Of a stretch of DNA of 64,000 nt, positions 9,045 to 16,727 are shown one piece after another (within the stretch, counting starts at the first letter, position 1; every line of letters starts with the position of its first letter). The notes beneath the pieces are model-generated. The model ran no database searches. It worked only from the letters and a program-made list of their open reading frames with translations, and was not told the DNA's origin. Source of the stretch: Aquabacterium humicola (GTDB lineage: Bacteria; Pseudomonadota; Gammaproteobacteria; Burkholderiales; Burkholderiaceae_C); the NCBI RefSeq assembly GCF_030167915.1, contig NZ_JARGNB010000002.1, positions 868,001 to 932,000 on the forward strand. The letters run 5' to 3'. A program made the translations under genes and the position numbers.

Positions 9045-9223
9045 CGGCCCAAGGTAGGCAGCTCGCGCGGCCGGGTCTGTTCGATAGCGCACGCAGCGCG
9101 CGCCTCGCTGCTCGCGCCCGCGCCTGTACCAGCCGGAATGCCGGCCCTGCGCGCAGCTGGGTTCGCGCGCGCACAGACGGCGCGCGCGCGCCGGTGCAGA
9201 GTGCAGCGAAACCGGAGCCCACC

Positions 9224-9640
9224 ATGACACGCAAGCATCGCAGGACCACCGACGAGCGCTCGTACGCCGCGGCCGAAGACACGCTCACGGCGGAAGGCGG
9301 CCGGCCCTCGGCCCTCCCGCCGGAACTGACGATGAGCGAGTTCGGCATCGGCTTCGACGGCCGGCAGTACGTGTACAACGGCTACCGCTACGACCGCCTC
9401 GCGGACGCCGCCGCGTACGCCGGACTGATCCGCTCGCGGCCGACCCAGCTGGATGCCGGCGGCTCGTTCACGCTCGGCGTCCGGTCCGACGCCCCGAGCG
9501 ACGCACAGCGCAGCCTGATGGCGGCGCTGTCGATCGGGTTCGACGGCCGTGCCTACCACTTCGACGGCTTTCGCTACGACAACCTCGCCGACGCGGTGAG
9601 CTACGCGAAGCTGACGCGACCGATCGGCGACCGCGCCTGA
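9224..9640 (+). CDS. Hypothetical protein with a duplicated IGFDGR...YRYD domain
   Basis: The 138-residue protein contains two copies of a segment of about 27 residues: IGFDGRQYVYNGYRYDRLAD near residues 43-62 and IGFDGRAYHFDGFRYDNLAD near residues 104-123. Each continues with A-x-x-YA-x-L. The pattern suggests a small internally duplicated fold with conserved aromatic and Asp residues. No signal peptide or membrane helix is seen. It lies between a small membrane protein and a Crp-type regulator. I do not recognise a named family and assign no function. Confidence 0.65.
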   Translation: MTRKHRRTTDERSYAAAEDTLTAEGGRPSALPPELTMSEFGIGFDGRQYVYNGYRYDRLADAAAYAGLIRSRPTQLDAGGSFTLGVRSDAPSDAQRSLMAALSIGFDGRAYHFDGFRYDNLADAVSYAKLTRPIGDRA

Positions 9641-9725
9641 GTCCGCTCGCGGGCGCACCGGGCGCAAGGGGGCGCAAAGGGGGGGCGCACGAGGCTCCCG
9701 CGTGGGCTGCCTATACTCGGGCAGC

Positions 9726-10448
9726 ATGGCTGAACAGGCGACCGCCACCGATCCGCGCGCAAACCGCCTGCTCGCCGCGCTGCCCGCCGACGAGTGGGCG
9801 CGCTGGTTCCCGGCGCTCGAACCCGTCGAGATGCCGCTGGGCGCGGTGCTCTACGAGTCGGGCATGCCGATGGGCCACGTCTATTTCCCGACCTCGTCGA
9901 TCGTGTCGCTGCTGTACGTGATGGAAGACGGCGCGTCGGCCGAGATCGCGGTGGTCGGCAACGAGGGCATTGTCGGCATCGCGCTGTTCATGGGCGGCGA
10001 GACCACGCCCAGCCGATCGGTCGTGCAAAGCGCCGGCATGGGGTTTCGCATGCGCGGCCAGCTGCTCAAGGACGAGTTCAACCGCTCCGGGCCGGTGCTG
10101 CACCTGCTGCTGCGCTACACGCAGGCGCTGATCACGCAGATGGCGCAGACGGCGGTCTGCAACCGCCACCATTCGCTGGACCAGCAACTGTGCCGCTGGC
10201 TGCTGCTGAGCCTCGATCGCCTGCGTTCGCCCGAGCTGGTGATGACGCAGGAGCTGATCGCCAACATGCTGGGCGTGCGCCGCGAGGGTGTGACCGAGGC
10301 CGCCTCCAACCTGCAGCGCACGGGCCTGATCCGCTACCGGCGCGGCCACATCACGGTGCTGGACCGCGAGGGGCTCGAACGCCGCACCTGCGAGTGCTAC
10401 TCGGTCGTCAAGAAGGAGTACGACCGCCTGCTGCCGCCGCCGGTCTAG
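9726..10448 (+). CDS. Crp/Fnr family transcriptional regulator
   Basis: The 240-residue protein has an N-terminal cyclic-nucleotide-binding-like barrel (HVYFPTSSIVSLLY, then a PSRSVV segment) and a C-terminal helix-turn-helix (TQELIANMLGVRREGVTEAA). It ends in a family-specific CECY motif. The ligand pocket lacks the Arg/Ser phosphate cassette of true Crp, so cAMP is unlikely. A second gene at 15960-16652 is a clear paralogue with the same layout and CxCY tail. ATG 9726 was chosen because the in-frame codons before it (MGCLYSGS) are not family-like. A role in stress or nutrient response is inferred only. Confidence 0.85.
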   Translation: MAEQATATDPRANRLLAALPADEWARWFPALEPVEMPLGAVLYESGMPMGHVYFPTSSIVSLLYVMEDGASAEIAVVGNEGIVGIALFMGGETTPSRSVVQSAGMGFRMRGQLLKDEFNRSGPVLHLLLRYTQALITQMAQTAVCNRHHSLDQQLCRWLLLSLDRLRSPELVMTQELIANMLGVRREGVTEAASNLQRTGLIRYRRGHITVLDREGLERRTCECYSVVKKEYDRLLPPPV

Positions 10449-10675
10449 GCCAAGGGGGTCATGGCACATTGCCGGCGGTTTGCCCTGCGTCGTGTGCGCA
10501 CCCGGCGCCGCGCGCGGCACGCCGCGCGCCGCGCGCGGCACGCTCAATGTGCTCCAGCGGACAGACGGGCCGCCGAGGCGAAGTCATGCTGTCCAGCGGA
10601 ACTCGATACGGTGCATGTCTGCACGTCGCTCGCGCGTCCGCTGCGGGTGCTGCGCACCCGGAAGAAAGGTTGACC

Positions 10676-11026
10676 ATGAACATTCCCATCGAAACCAAGC
10701 CGGCGCTGTGGGGCGCCTTCGGCGGCGCGGTCGCGGCCGCGATCATCGGCTTCAGCTGGGGCGGCTGGACCACGGGTGGCAAAGCCGAGGCGGCCGCGTC
10801 GATGCGCGCCAACGACGCCGTCGTGGGTGCGCTGGCGCCGGTGTGCGTCGAGCGCTTCCAGCGCGCGGGTGACGCGGCAGCCAACCTGGCGGCCCTGAAG
10901 AAGGCCGACAGCTGGGCGCAGGGCGAATTCGTCGAGAAGGGCGGCTGGGCGGCCATTCCCGGCACCAGTGCCCCCGATCGCGTGACCGCGGTGGCGAGGG
11001 CCTGCGCCGCGCTGCTGGTCGTCTAA
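10676..11026 (+). CDS. Small membrane-anchored protein of unknown function
   Basis: The 116-residue protein has one strong N-terminal hydrophobic helix (about residues 12-30, WGAFGGAVAAAIIGFSWGG) and a soluble remainder with PVCVERF and a terminal RACAALLVV. This looks like a membrane-anchored periplasmic protein common in Burkholderiales but without known role. An AAGAAAGG element lies about 6 bases before the ATG. It precedes the small lysine-rich gene by 32 bp on the same strand. Confidence 0.7.
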   Translation: MNIPIETKPALWGAFGGAVAAAIIGFSWGGWTTGGKAEAAASMRANDAVVGALAPVCVERFQRAGDAAANLAALKKADSWAQGEFVEKGGWAAIPGTSAPDRVTAVARACAALLVV

Positions 11027-11058
11027 GGCGCCGTTCGCGGCAATGAAGGAGAACGACC

Positions 11059-11196
11059 ATGTCCAAGGGACAACGCGGCAACAAGGAAGCGAAGAAGCCG
11101 AAGAAAGCGCCGCAGGCGCAGCCGCCTGCCGGCCCCGCGCCGCCGGCGACGCCACCGGCAGCGGCGACGGTGCCGCCGCGGTTCACGAGGAAGTAG
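11059..11196 (+). CDS. Short lysine/proline-rich protein (45 aa)
   Basis: The frame opens with MSKGQRGNKEAKKPKKAPQA and ends PPRFTRK. A good AAGGAG ribosome site lies seven bases before the ATG. Very short basic proteins starting MSKG(Q)..NKE.KKPKK are a recurring, unexplained group in beta-proteobacteria, which supports coding. It overlaps in another frame the possible N-terminal extension of the following permease, so only one of the two frames is likely real between 11059 and 11196; this one has the better start signal. Function unknown; nucleic-acid binding is conceivable from the charge. Confidence 0.6.
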   Translation: MSKGQRGNKEAKKPKKAPQAQPPAGPAPPATPPAAATVPPRFTRK

Positions 11197-11216
11197 CGCC
11201 GCAGCGCGCCGGCGCC

Positions 11217-12275
11217 GTGGCGGCGCCCGAGCGCGAGCTGACACGCCCGCTGCTGGGGCTGCTCAGTCTCGGCGCGCTGATCGTCGCTTCGTTCTGGACC
11301 CTGCGCCCGTTCCTCGCGCCGGGGATCTGGGCGGCGATGATCGTCGTCGCGACCTGGCCGGCGATGCTCTGGCTGCAGGCGCGGCTGTGGCAACGCCGGG
11401 CCTGGGCCGTGGTCGCGATGACCGTGCTGCTGCTGCTGGTGTTCATCGTCCCGCTGGCGCTGGCCATCGGCACGATCGTCACGAATGCCGAGGAGATCGG
11501 CGCCGGGCTCAAGGCGATCGCCGCCTTCCGGATGCCGGCGGCGCCGGACTGGCTGGCCGGCCTGCCGGTCATCGGCGCGCCGCTCGCGCAGGCCTGGCAG
11601 CAGGCCGTGGCCGCCGGCATGGACGGCCTGCTGGCGCGTTCGATGCCCTACGCGGGCAGCGTGACCCGCTGGATCGTCGCCGAAGCCGGCAACCTCGGCT
11701 TCCTGTTCCTGCAGTTCCTCTTGACGCTGATCCTCGCCGCGCTGATGTACGCGCACGGCGAAACCGCCGCGGCCACGATTCAGCGCTTCGGCCACCGGCT
11801 GGCCGGGGAACGCGGCGAGAACGCGGTGCTGCTGGCGGCGCAGGCGATCCGCAGCGTCGCGCTCGGCGTGGTGCTCACCGCGGTGGCGCAGTCCGGGCTC
11901 GGGGCACTCGGCCTGGCGGTCGCCGGCGTGCCGTACACGGGCCTGCTGGCGGCGGTGATGCTGCTGCTGTGCATTGCGCAGATCGGACCGTCGCCGGTGC
12001 TGGTTCCGGCGGTCATCTGGCTCTACTGGAGCGGCGAGTCGGCCTGGGGCACCGCGCTGCTCGCGTGGTCGGTGGCCGTGGTGACGATGGACAACGTGCT
12101 GCGGCCGATGTTGATCCGCCGCGGCGCCGACCTGCCGCTGCTGCTGATCTTCGCCGGCGTCATCGGCGGGCTGCTGGGCTTCGGCCTCGTCGGGATCTTC
12201 GTCGGGCCGGTGGTGCTGGCCGTGGCCTACACGCTGCTCAAGGCCTGGCTGGAGGAGCGTACAGCGGCAGCGTGA
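11217..12275 (+). CDS. AI-2E family permease (YdiK/TqsA-like)
   Basis: From the GTG at 11217 the protein is 352 residues with about eight membrane helices, including the opening LLGLLSLGALIVASFWTLRP and the family-typical late PFLAP/GPSPVLVPAVIWLYW and GLVGIFVGPVVLAVAYTLLKAW segments. Members export signalling molecules or ions; the substrate here is unknown. An in-frame ATG exists at 11043, but that extension has poor composition and overlaps the 45-residue gene, so the start is uncertain. Its 3' end overlaps the convergent GGDEF-kinase gene by 38 bp. Confidence 0.82.
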   Translation: MAAPERELTRPLLGLLSLGALIVASFWTLRPFLAPGIWAAMIVVATWPAMLWLQARLWQRRAWAVVAMTVLLLLVFIVPLALAIGTIVTNAEEIGAGLKAIAAFRMPAAPDWLAGLPVIGAPLAQAWQQAVAAGMDGLLARSMPYAGSVTRWIVAEAGNLGFLFLQFLLTLILAALMYAHGETAAATIQRFGHRLAGERGENAVLLAAQAIRSVALGVVLTAVAQSGLGALGLAVAGVPYTGLLAAVMLLLCIAQIGPSPVLVPAVIWLYWSGESAWGTALLAWSVAVVTMDNVLRPMLIRRGADLPLLLIFAGVIGGLLGFGLVGIFVGPVVLAVAYTLLKAWLEERTAAA

Positions 12276-13872
12276 CGACGAAGCGGCTGCCGAAGCCGAT
12301 GCCCGCGCTGCTGGCGACGACGCTGCCGCCGTGCGCCTCGACCAGCTCGCGCACCACGGTGAGCCCGATGCCCAGCCCGCTGCCGTTGAAGCCGATCGCA
12401 TGGCGGTCCTGCGCGAAGGGCTCGAAGACCTTCTGCAGGGCCTCCGCCGTGATGCCGATGCCGTTGTCCGACACCGCGATGGCCAGCGTGTCGTCGGCGG
12501 CGGTGGCCGACAGGCCGATCTCGCCGCCGACCTGCGTGTACTTGGAGGCGTTGTCGAGCAGGTTGCACAGCACCTGCGTCAGGCGCACCGGGTCGCCGTC
12601 GACCACCATCGCGCCTTCGGGCACGAAGGCGAGGAAGTGCTGCAGGCGGGCGTCCATTGCCGGCCGGCAGGCCTGCACGGCGGCGTCGATCAGCTCGCTC
12701 AGGTCGACGGGCTGGCGCTGCAGCCGCAGCTTGCCGGTGGAACTGCGCGAGACGTCGAGCAGGTCACCCACCAGCCGCGTCATGTGCACGACCTGGCGCT
12801 CGATGACCGCCTGCACGTACTGCAGCAGCGGCGCATCCGCGCGACCCTGGTTCAGCAACGCGGCCGCGGCACGGATCGGCGCCAGCGGCGAGCGCAGCTC
12901 GTGCGCCACCACCGCGAGGATCTCGGTCTGCCGCACCTGCGCCTGCTCGGCAGCCGCCTGCAGCTGCTGCGCGGTGAGGGCGGCCATCACCAGGTGCTCG
13001 TTGGCCTCCTGCAGCAGCGCGCGCTGCTGCTCGTGATCGGCGTGGGCCTGTTCGTAGGCGGTCAGCGGCCGCTGCAGCGCGCGCAGCGTCGCCGGCGACG
13101 GACCCGTGCCTTGCACGGCCTCTTCGACGTGCCGGAAGACGAAGCTGCGCAGCCCGCGCCGCTTGGCGGCGTACATCGCGTCGTCGGCCCGCGCGATCAG
13201 CGTGTCGGCCTCGTCGCCGTCGTCGGGATACAGGCTGATGCCGATGCTGGCGCTCAACCGGATCACGTGGTCGCCGATGCGCCCGGGGGCGCCGAGCGCC
13301 GCGCCGATCTTCTCGGCGATGCCCTGCGCGTCGCCCGCGTGGCCCACGTCACCGAGCAGGATCACGAACTCGTCGCCGCCGAGGCGGCTGACGGTGTCGA
13401 CCTCGCGCACCGACGCGGCCAGGCGGCCCGCCGCCAGCCGCAGCACCTGGTCGCCCACCGCGTGGCCGAGCGTGTCGTTGATCTGCTTGAAGTTGTTCAG
13501 GTCCATGAACAGCACCGCGGCGCGGCAGCGATGCCGCTTCGCGCTGGCGATGGCCCGGGCCAGCCGGTCGCGCAGCAGCAGGCGGTTCGGCAGCCCCGTC
13601 AGGGCGTCGAGCTCCGCCGAGCGCGACGCCTCCCGCAACGCCACCGCGGCTTCCTGGGCCGCGGTGTCGGCCTGCGTCTGCACGCGCAGCGCCGACAGCA
13701 CCAGCTGCTCGTTGGCCTCGAGCAACTGCGCCGCTGCGTGGCTGCCGAAATGCCGCTCGGCCGCGACCACGTCGGCACGCAGGGCCGCCAGCGTGGCGTG
13801 CGCCTGCGCGATGGCCAGCCTCACCGTGGCCAGCTCGCGCGCGGGGTCGTCGGAGTGATCGGCCGTGTTCAT
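12238..13872 (-). CDS. Diguanylate cyclase-histidine kinase fusion
   Basis: The 544-residue protein is predicted soluble and joins a GGDEF domain to a kinase. GGDEF is at residues 165-169, with an intact inhibitory RxxD site (REVD, 156-159) five residues before it, so both c-di-GMP synthesis and product inhibition look possible. After a helical linker comes HisKA with the phospho-acceptor His324 (VAHELRSPL) and a full HATPase (N box about 437-446, DNGIG 469-473, GSGLGIGL 497-504). Two similar helical segments (EANEQLV near 52 and EANEHLV near 290) flank the cyclase. It starts 12 bp after the kaiC-like gene, so the two form one operon. The arrangement suggests linking KaiC-type ATPase state to c-di-GMP. 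Confidence 0.88.
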   Translation of the reverse strand: MNTADHSDDPARELATVRLAIAQAHATLAALRADVVAAERHFGSHAAAQLLEANEQLVLSALRVQTQADTAAQEAAVALREASRSAELDALTGLPNRLLLRDRLARAIASAKRHRCRAAVLFMDLNNFKQINDTLGHAVGDQVLRLAAGRLAASVREVDTVSRLGGDEFVILLGDVGHAGDAQGIAEKIGAALGAPGRIGDHVIRLSASIGISLYPDDGDEADTLIARADDAMYAAKRRGLRSFVFRHVEEAVQGTGPSPATLRALQRPLTAYEQAHADHEQQRALLQEANEHLVMAALTAQQLQAAAEQAQVRQTEILAVVAHELRSPLAPIRAAAALLNQGRADAPLLQYVQAVIERQVVHMTRLVGDLLDVSRSSTGKLRLQRQPVDLSELIDAAVQACRPAMDARLQHFLAFVPEGAMVVDGDPVRLTQVLCNLLDNASKYTQVGGEIGLSATAADDTLAIAVSDNGIGITAEALQKVFEPFAQDRHAIGFNGSGLGIGLTVVRELVEAHGGSVVASSAGIGFGSRFVVTLPLYAPPARP

Positions 13873-13884
13873 CGCTCGCCGGCG

Positions 13885-15375
13885 TCAGCCGCTCCCTTCG
13901 GCCGCGGGCACCGGCAGCGCGCCGTCCGCCGCCACGCGGACCGGCCGCCCGCCGAGCAGGCCCACGTGGTCGGTGAGCCGCTCGCCGACCCGGATGCCGC
14001 TGCCGTCGATGCTGAACAGGCGCAGCTCGTTCGAGTGCGCGCTCGCGCGCACCTTGACCACCGCCATCACGCGCAGCAGCCGGCTGTCGACCTCGACATA
14101 GCGCTGCACGATGATCGCGTCGGTCAGGAAGGCGGTGCCGTAGGGGCTGAAGCGCAGGTCGTTGTAGCGGTCCTCCAGCTCGGAGGTCATCAACACCGTG
14201 ACGCCGGCGCCCGCCAGCGCGGTGACCAGGCGCGCCAGCGATTCGCGGAAGTCCTCGCGGAAGGTCGGCGCGAGCGCCAGCTCGAAGCCCGACAGCGAGT
14301 CGATCACCACGCGCCGCGCCTGCAGGCGCCGGATCTCGCCCAGCAGCAGGCCGACGATCTCGTCGATCGACAGGTCGGGCGCGCGGCTGTCGATCAGCGC
14401 GACGTGGCCGCCATCGATCAGCTCGGCGAGCAGCCGGTTGCGCAGCCGGCGCGGCTGCGGCTCGAAGACCGCGACGACGCCTTTCTCGCCGCGGCGCACG
14501 CCTTCGGCGAGGAACGATGCGGCCAGGATGCTCTTGCCCGAGCCCGACGGCCCGGCCACCAGCACCGAGTAGCCCGCCGGCACGCCGCCGCCCAGCATCT
14601 CGTCCAGCTGCGGCACGCCGGTCAGGACGCGCCCGCCGGCGGACGGGGCCGCCGCGACGGCCCCGGTCAGTCCCGCCGGCGCGAAGACCTCGAGGCCCGC
14701 GGCGCCGATGCGGAAGGTGTGCAGCCCCGGCAGCGTCGGCTGGCCGCGCATCTTCATGATCTCCATCTTGCGGACCATCGAGTTGCGCTGCACGCTCTGG
14801 CGCAGCCAGATCAGGCCGTCGGCCAAGGTGAACACCGGGTTCGCATTGGCGTCGGTCTCGCTGCAGTACTCGCCGATCAGGAAGGTCGTGGCCTGCCAGC
14901 TGGTCATCAGCATGCCCAGCTGCTGCACGAAGTGCTGCAGCTCGTTGTGCGGATGGCCGCCGTCGGCGCCTGCCAGCACGACGGAGCGGAAGGAATCGAC
15001 GAAGACCAGGCCCGGTCCGCGCGCCTGGACCTCGGCGACGATGCGGCGCAGCACCTTGTCGAGGTCGCCGTCGCGGGTCTCCTCGCCCAGGTTGACGAAG
15101 TGCACCGAGCGGTTGATGGCCTCGTTGTCGAAGAACCCGAACTGCTGCTGGTAGCGCAGCATCTTCAGCGGCGGTTCGCCGAGCACGGTGAAATACAGCG
15201 CCGGGCGCTGCGGCGTCGCCAGCGCGAACATCATCTGGTGCGCCAGCGTGGTCTTGCCGCTGCCGGGCGGCCCGGCGATCAGGTTGAACGAGAACTCGGG
15301 CAGGCCGCCGCCGAGCACGGCGTCCAGGCCCGGCACGCCTGTGGCCAGGCGGTTGATCGTGACGGAGGTGCTCAT
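13885..15375 (-). CDS. KaiC-like double RecA-domain ATPase
   Basis: The 496-residue protein has two KaiC/RadA-type ATPase domains: Walker A GPPGSGKTT at residues 35-43 and GPSGSGKS at 275-282, each followed by a Walker B region (LVFVDSF, RVVIDSL). This is the architecture of the cyanobacterial clock protein. In the second domain the segment GTAFLTDAII (413-422) takes the place of the clock protein's ISTITDTII, so the two phospho-acceptor positions appear to be Ala and Phe; the glutamate pair after Walker A is also incomplete (FEPQ). No kaiA or kaiB is present. ATG 15375 overlaps the upstream gene's stop (ATGA). It is more likely a signalling ATPase than a full clock. Confidence 0.87.
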   Translation of the reverse strand: MSTSVTINRLATGVPGLDAVLGGGLPEFSFNLIAGPPGSGKTTLAHQMMFALATPQRPALYFTVLGEPPLKMLRYQQQFGFFDNEAINRSVHFVNLGEETRDGDLDKVLRRIVAEVQARGPGLVFVDSFRSVVLAGADGGHPHNELQHFVQQLGMLMTSWQATTFLIGEYCSETDANANPVFTLADGLIWLRQSVQRNSMVRKMEIMKMRGQPTLPGLHTFRIGAAGLEVFAPAGLTGAVAAAPSAGGRVLTGVPQLDEMLGGGVPAGYSVLVAGPSGSGKSILAASFLAEGVRRGEKGVVAVFEPQPRRLRNRLLAELIDGGHVALIDSRAPDLSIDEIVGLLLGEIRRLQARRVVIDSLSGFELALAPTFREDFRESLARLVTALAGAGVTVLMTSELEDRYNDLRFSPYGTAFLTDAIIVQRYVEVDSRLLRVMAVVKVRASAHSNELRLFSIDGSGIRVGERLTDHVGLLGGRPVRVAADGALPVPAAEGSG

Positions 15376-15815
15376 GGGGTGCTGTCCTGCGCGGGCGGGT
15401 CGCTCGAAGGGGCTGCCCACACCGCGCCCAGCAGGCGATCGGTGAGCGACGGTCCGATCAGGCTGCCGAGCAACTCCTGGAGCGTCGCCAGCAGGGCATT
15501 GCCGACCTGCAGGGCCTCGGTGCGGCCTTGCGCGGAGACGATGGCGCGCAGTGCCGCGAGGTCGGTCAGGCCGTCGGCGTCATCGTCCACCTTCGACAGG
15601 CAGGGGTGCGTCGCGGCCGCGAGGTGGAGGCTGCGCCGCAGCAGCGCGGCGACGCCGCGGCGCCCGATGATGGGGGCGAGGGCCGCGCCGACCTGCTGCC
15701 AGGTCGCGACCAGCGCCTCGGCCACCTCCGCGGCGCCGGCGCCGGACCCGACCCGGCGGGTCAGGGGCGCGGCGGCGCTGTCGGGGGGGGGCACATCAAA
15801 AGAAGGTGTAGTCAC
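15372..15815 (-). CDS. Hypothetical protein coupled to the KaiC-like gene
   Basis: The 147-residue predicted helical, soluble protein (core SLHLAAATHPCLSKV and ALRAIVSAQG) has no family I recognise. Its stop overlaps the kaiC-like start (ATGA), and its start is a GTG at 15815 without a clear ribosome site, so the true start may be slightly downstream. Being first in a three-gene operon with a KaiC-like ATPase and a GGDEF-kinase, it may be a partner or adaptor of the ATPase, which is inference from coupling only. Confidence 0.68.
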   Translation of the reverse strand: MTTPSFDVPPPDSAAAPLTRRVGSGAGAAEVAEALVATWQQVGAALAPIIGRRGVAALLRRSLHLAAATHPCLSKVDDDADGLTDLAALRAIVSAQGRTEALQVGNALLATLQELLGSLIGPSLTDRLLGAVWAAPSSDPPAQDSTP

Positions 15816-15959
15816 TGGGGCTGTTCGATCACACGCCTGCGCATGCGCAGGCGCTTCATTGGAGGCATGGCCAACGCCCGTGCCTGCAGCTTCCGTTGCG
15901 GCCGGGCGCCGGTCTGTTCGCTGGCGAACCGACGGCGCCCCGCGCCCGGCGCACCCATC

Positions 15960-16652
15960 TCAGCCCACCGTCATGCGGTAGACCCGCCGATCGTCGGCAT
16001 AACAGCTGCAGGCCGTCGACTCCAGGCCGGCGCGATCGAGCACGGTGATGTCGCCGCGGTGGTAGCGGATCAGGCCCCGCCGCTGCAGCGCGCCGGCGGC
16101 GGCGGTGATGCCGACGCGGCGCACGCCCAGCATGTGCGCCAGCAACTCGTGCGTCAGGTGGAAGTTGTCCGAATGCGCGCGATCCTGGGTCATCAGCAGC
16201 CAGCGGGCGAGCCGCGGTCCGACCTGGTGGAACCGTGTGCAGGCCGTCGCCGTCGCCAGCTGGGCCATCAGCACGTAGACGTAGCGGCTCAGCGACTGCT
16301 GCAGCCCGGCGTTGCGCGACAGCTCGCGCCGGAACGGGGCCGCCGCGATGCGCAGCGCGCTGCCCGCGCCCTGGACCTGCGCCTGCAGCGGGATGGCGCT
16401 GACGCCCAGCACCAGTTGCGCACCGAGCATGCCCTCGCGGCCGATCAGGCCGACCTCGAGGCCGGGCCGGCCGGTGCCCGCCGTCACCAGCGAGACGAAG
16501 CAGTCTGCGGGGAAATACACATGGCGCGTCGGCTCGCCGGCCTCGCCGAGCAGGTCCCCCTGGGCCAGCTGCACCGGCTCGCCGGCGGCGATGACGCACG
16601 CGCGGTCGCGCGGCTGCAGTCTGGCCAGCAGATGGTTCTCGGCGGGTGCCAT
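15960..16652 (-). CDS. Crp/Fnr family transcriptional regulator, paralogue of the 9726-10448 gene
   Basis: The 230-residue protein shares the layout of the other Crp-type regulator in the block: HVYFPADCFVSLV in the sensor barrel, a helix-turn-helix THELLAHMLGVRRVGITAAA, the segment LIRYHRGDITVLDRAGLE and a terminal ACSCY. The ATG at 16652 (MAPAENHLL) is favoured over an in-frame upstream start. It lies 75 bp past fliH and 144 bp upstream of the KaiC operon on the same strand, so it might control that operon. The ligand is unknown. Confidence 0.85.
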   Translation of the reverse strand: MAPAENHLLARLQPRDRACVIAAGEPVQLAQGDLLGEAGEPTRHVYFPADCFVSLVTAGTGRPGLEVGLIGREGMLGAQLVLGVSAIPLQAQVQGAGSALRIAAAPFRRELSRNAGLQQSLSRYVYVLMAQLATATACTRFHQVGPRLARWLLMTQDRAHSDNFHLTHELLAHMLGVRRVGITAAAGALQRRGLIRYHRGDITVLDRAGLESTACSCYADDRRVYRMTVG

Positions 16653-16727
16653 GCCGGCAGTGTGGACGGGGCGCGGCGCCCCGACCGTCTGCCACCGCAC
16701 GAAGCGCCACGCGGGCGCGCGGCGCGA

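Noticed and set aside
10461-10480. TGGCAC...TTGC as a sigma-54 promoter
   Set aside because: The two elements are too close (no 5-bp spacer), so the -24/-12 geometry fails.
12331-15981. 1216-codon plus-strand open frame opposite the KaiC and GGDEF-kinase genes
   Set aside because: Composition is that of an antisense shadow (Arg/Gln/His/Ala-rich) and the opposite strand has three well-supported genes.
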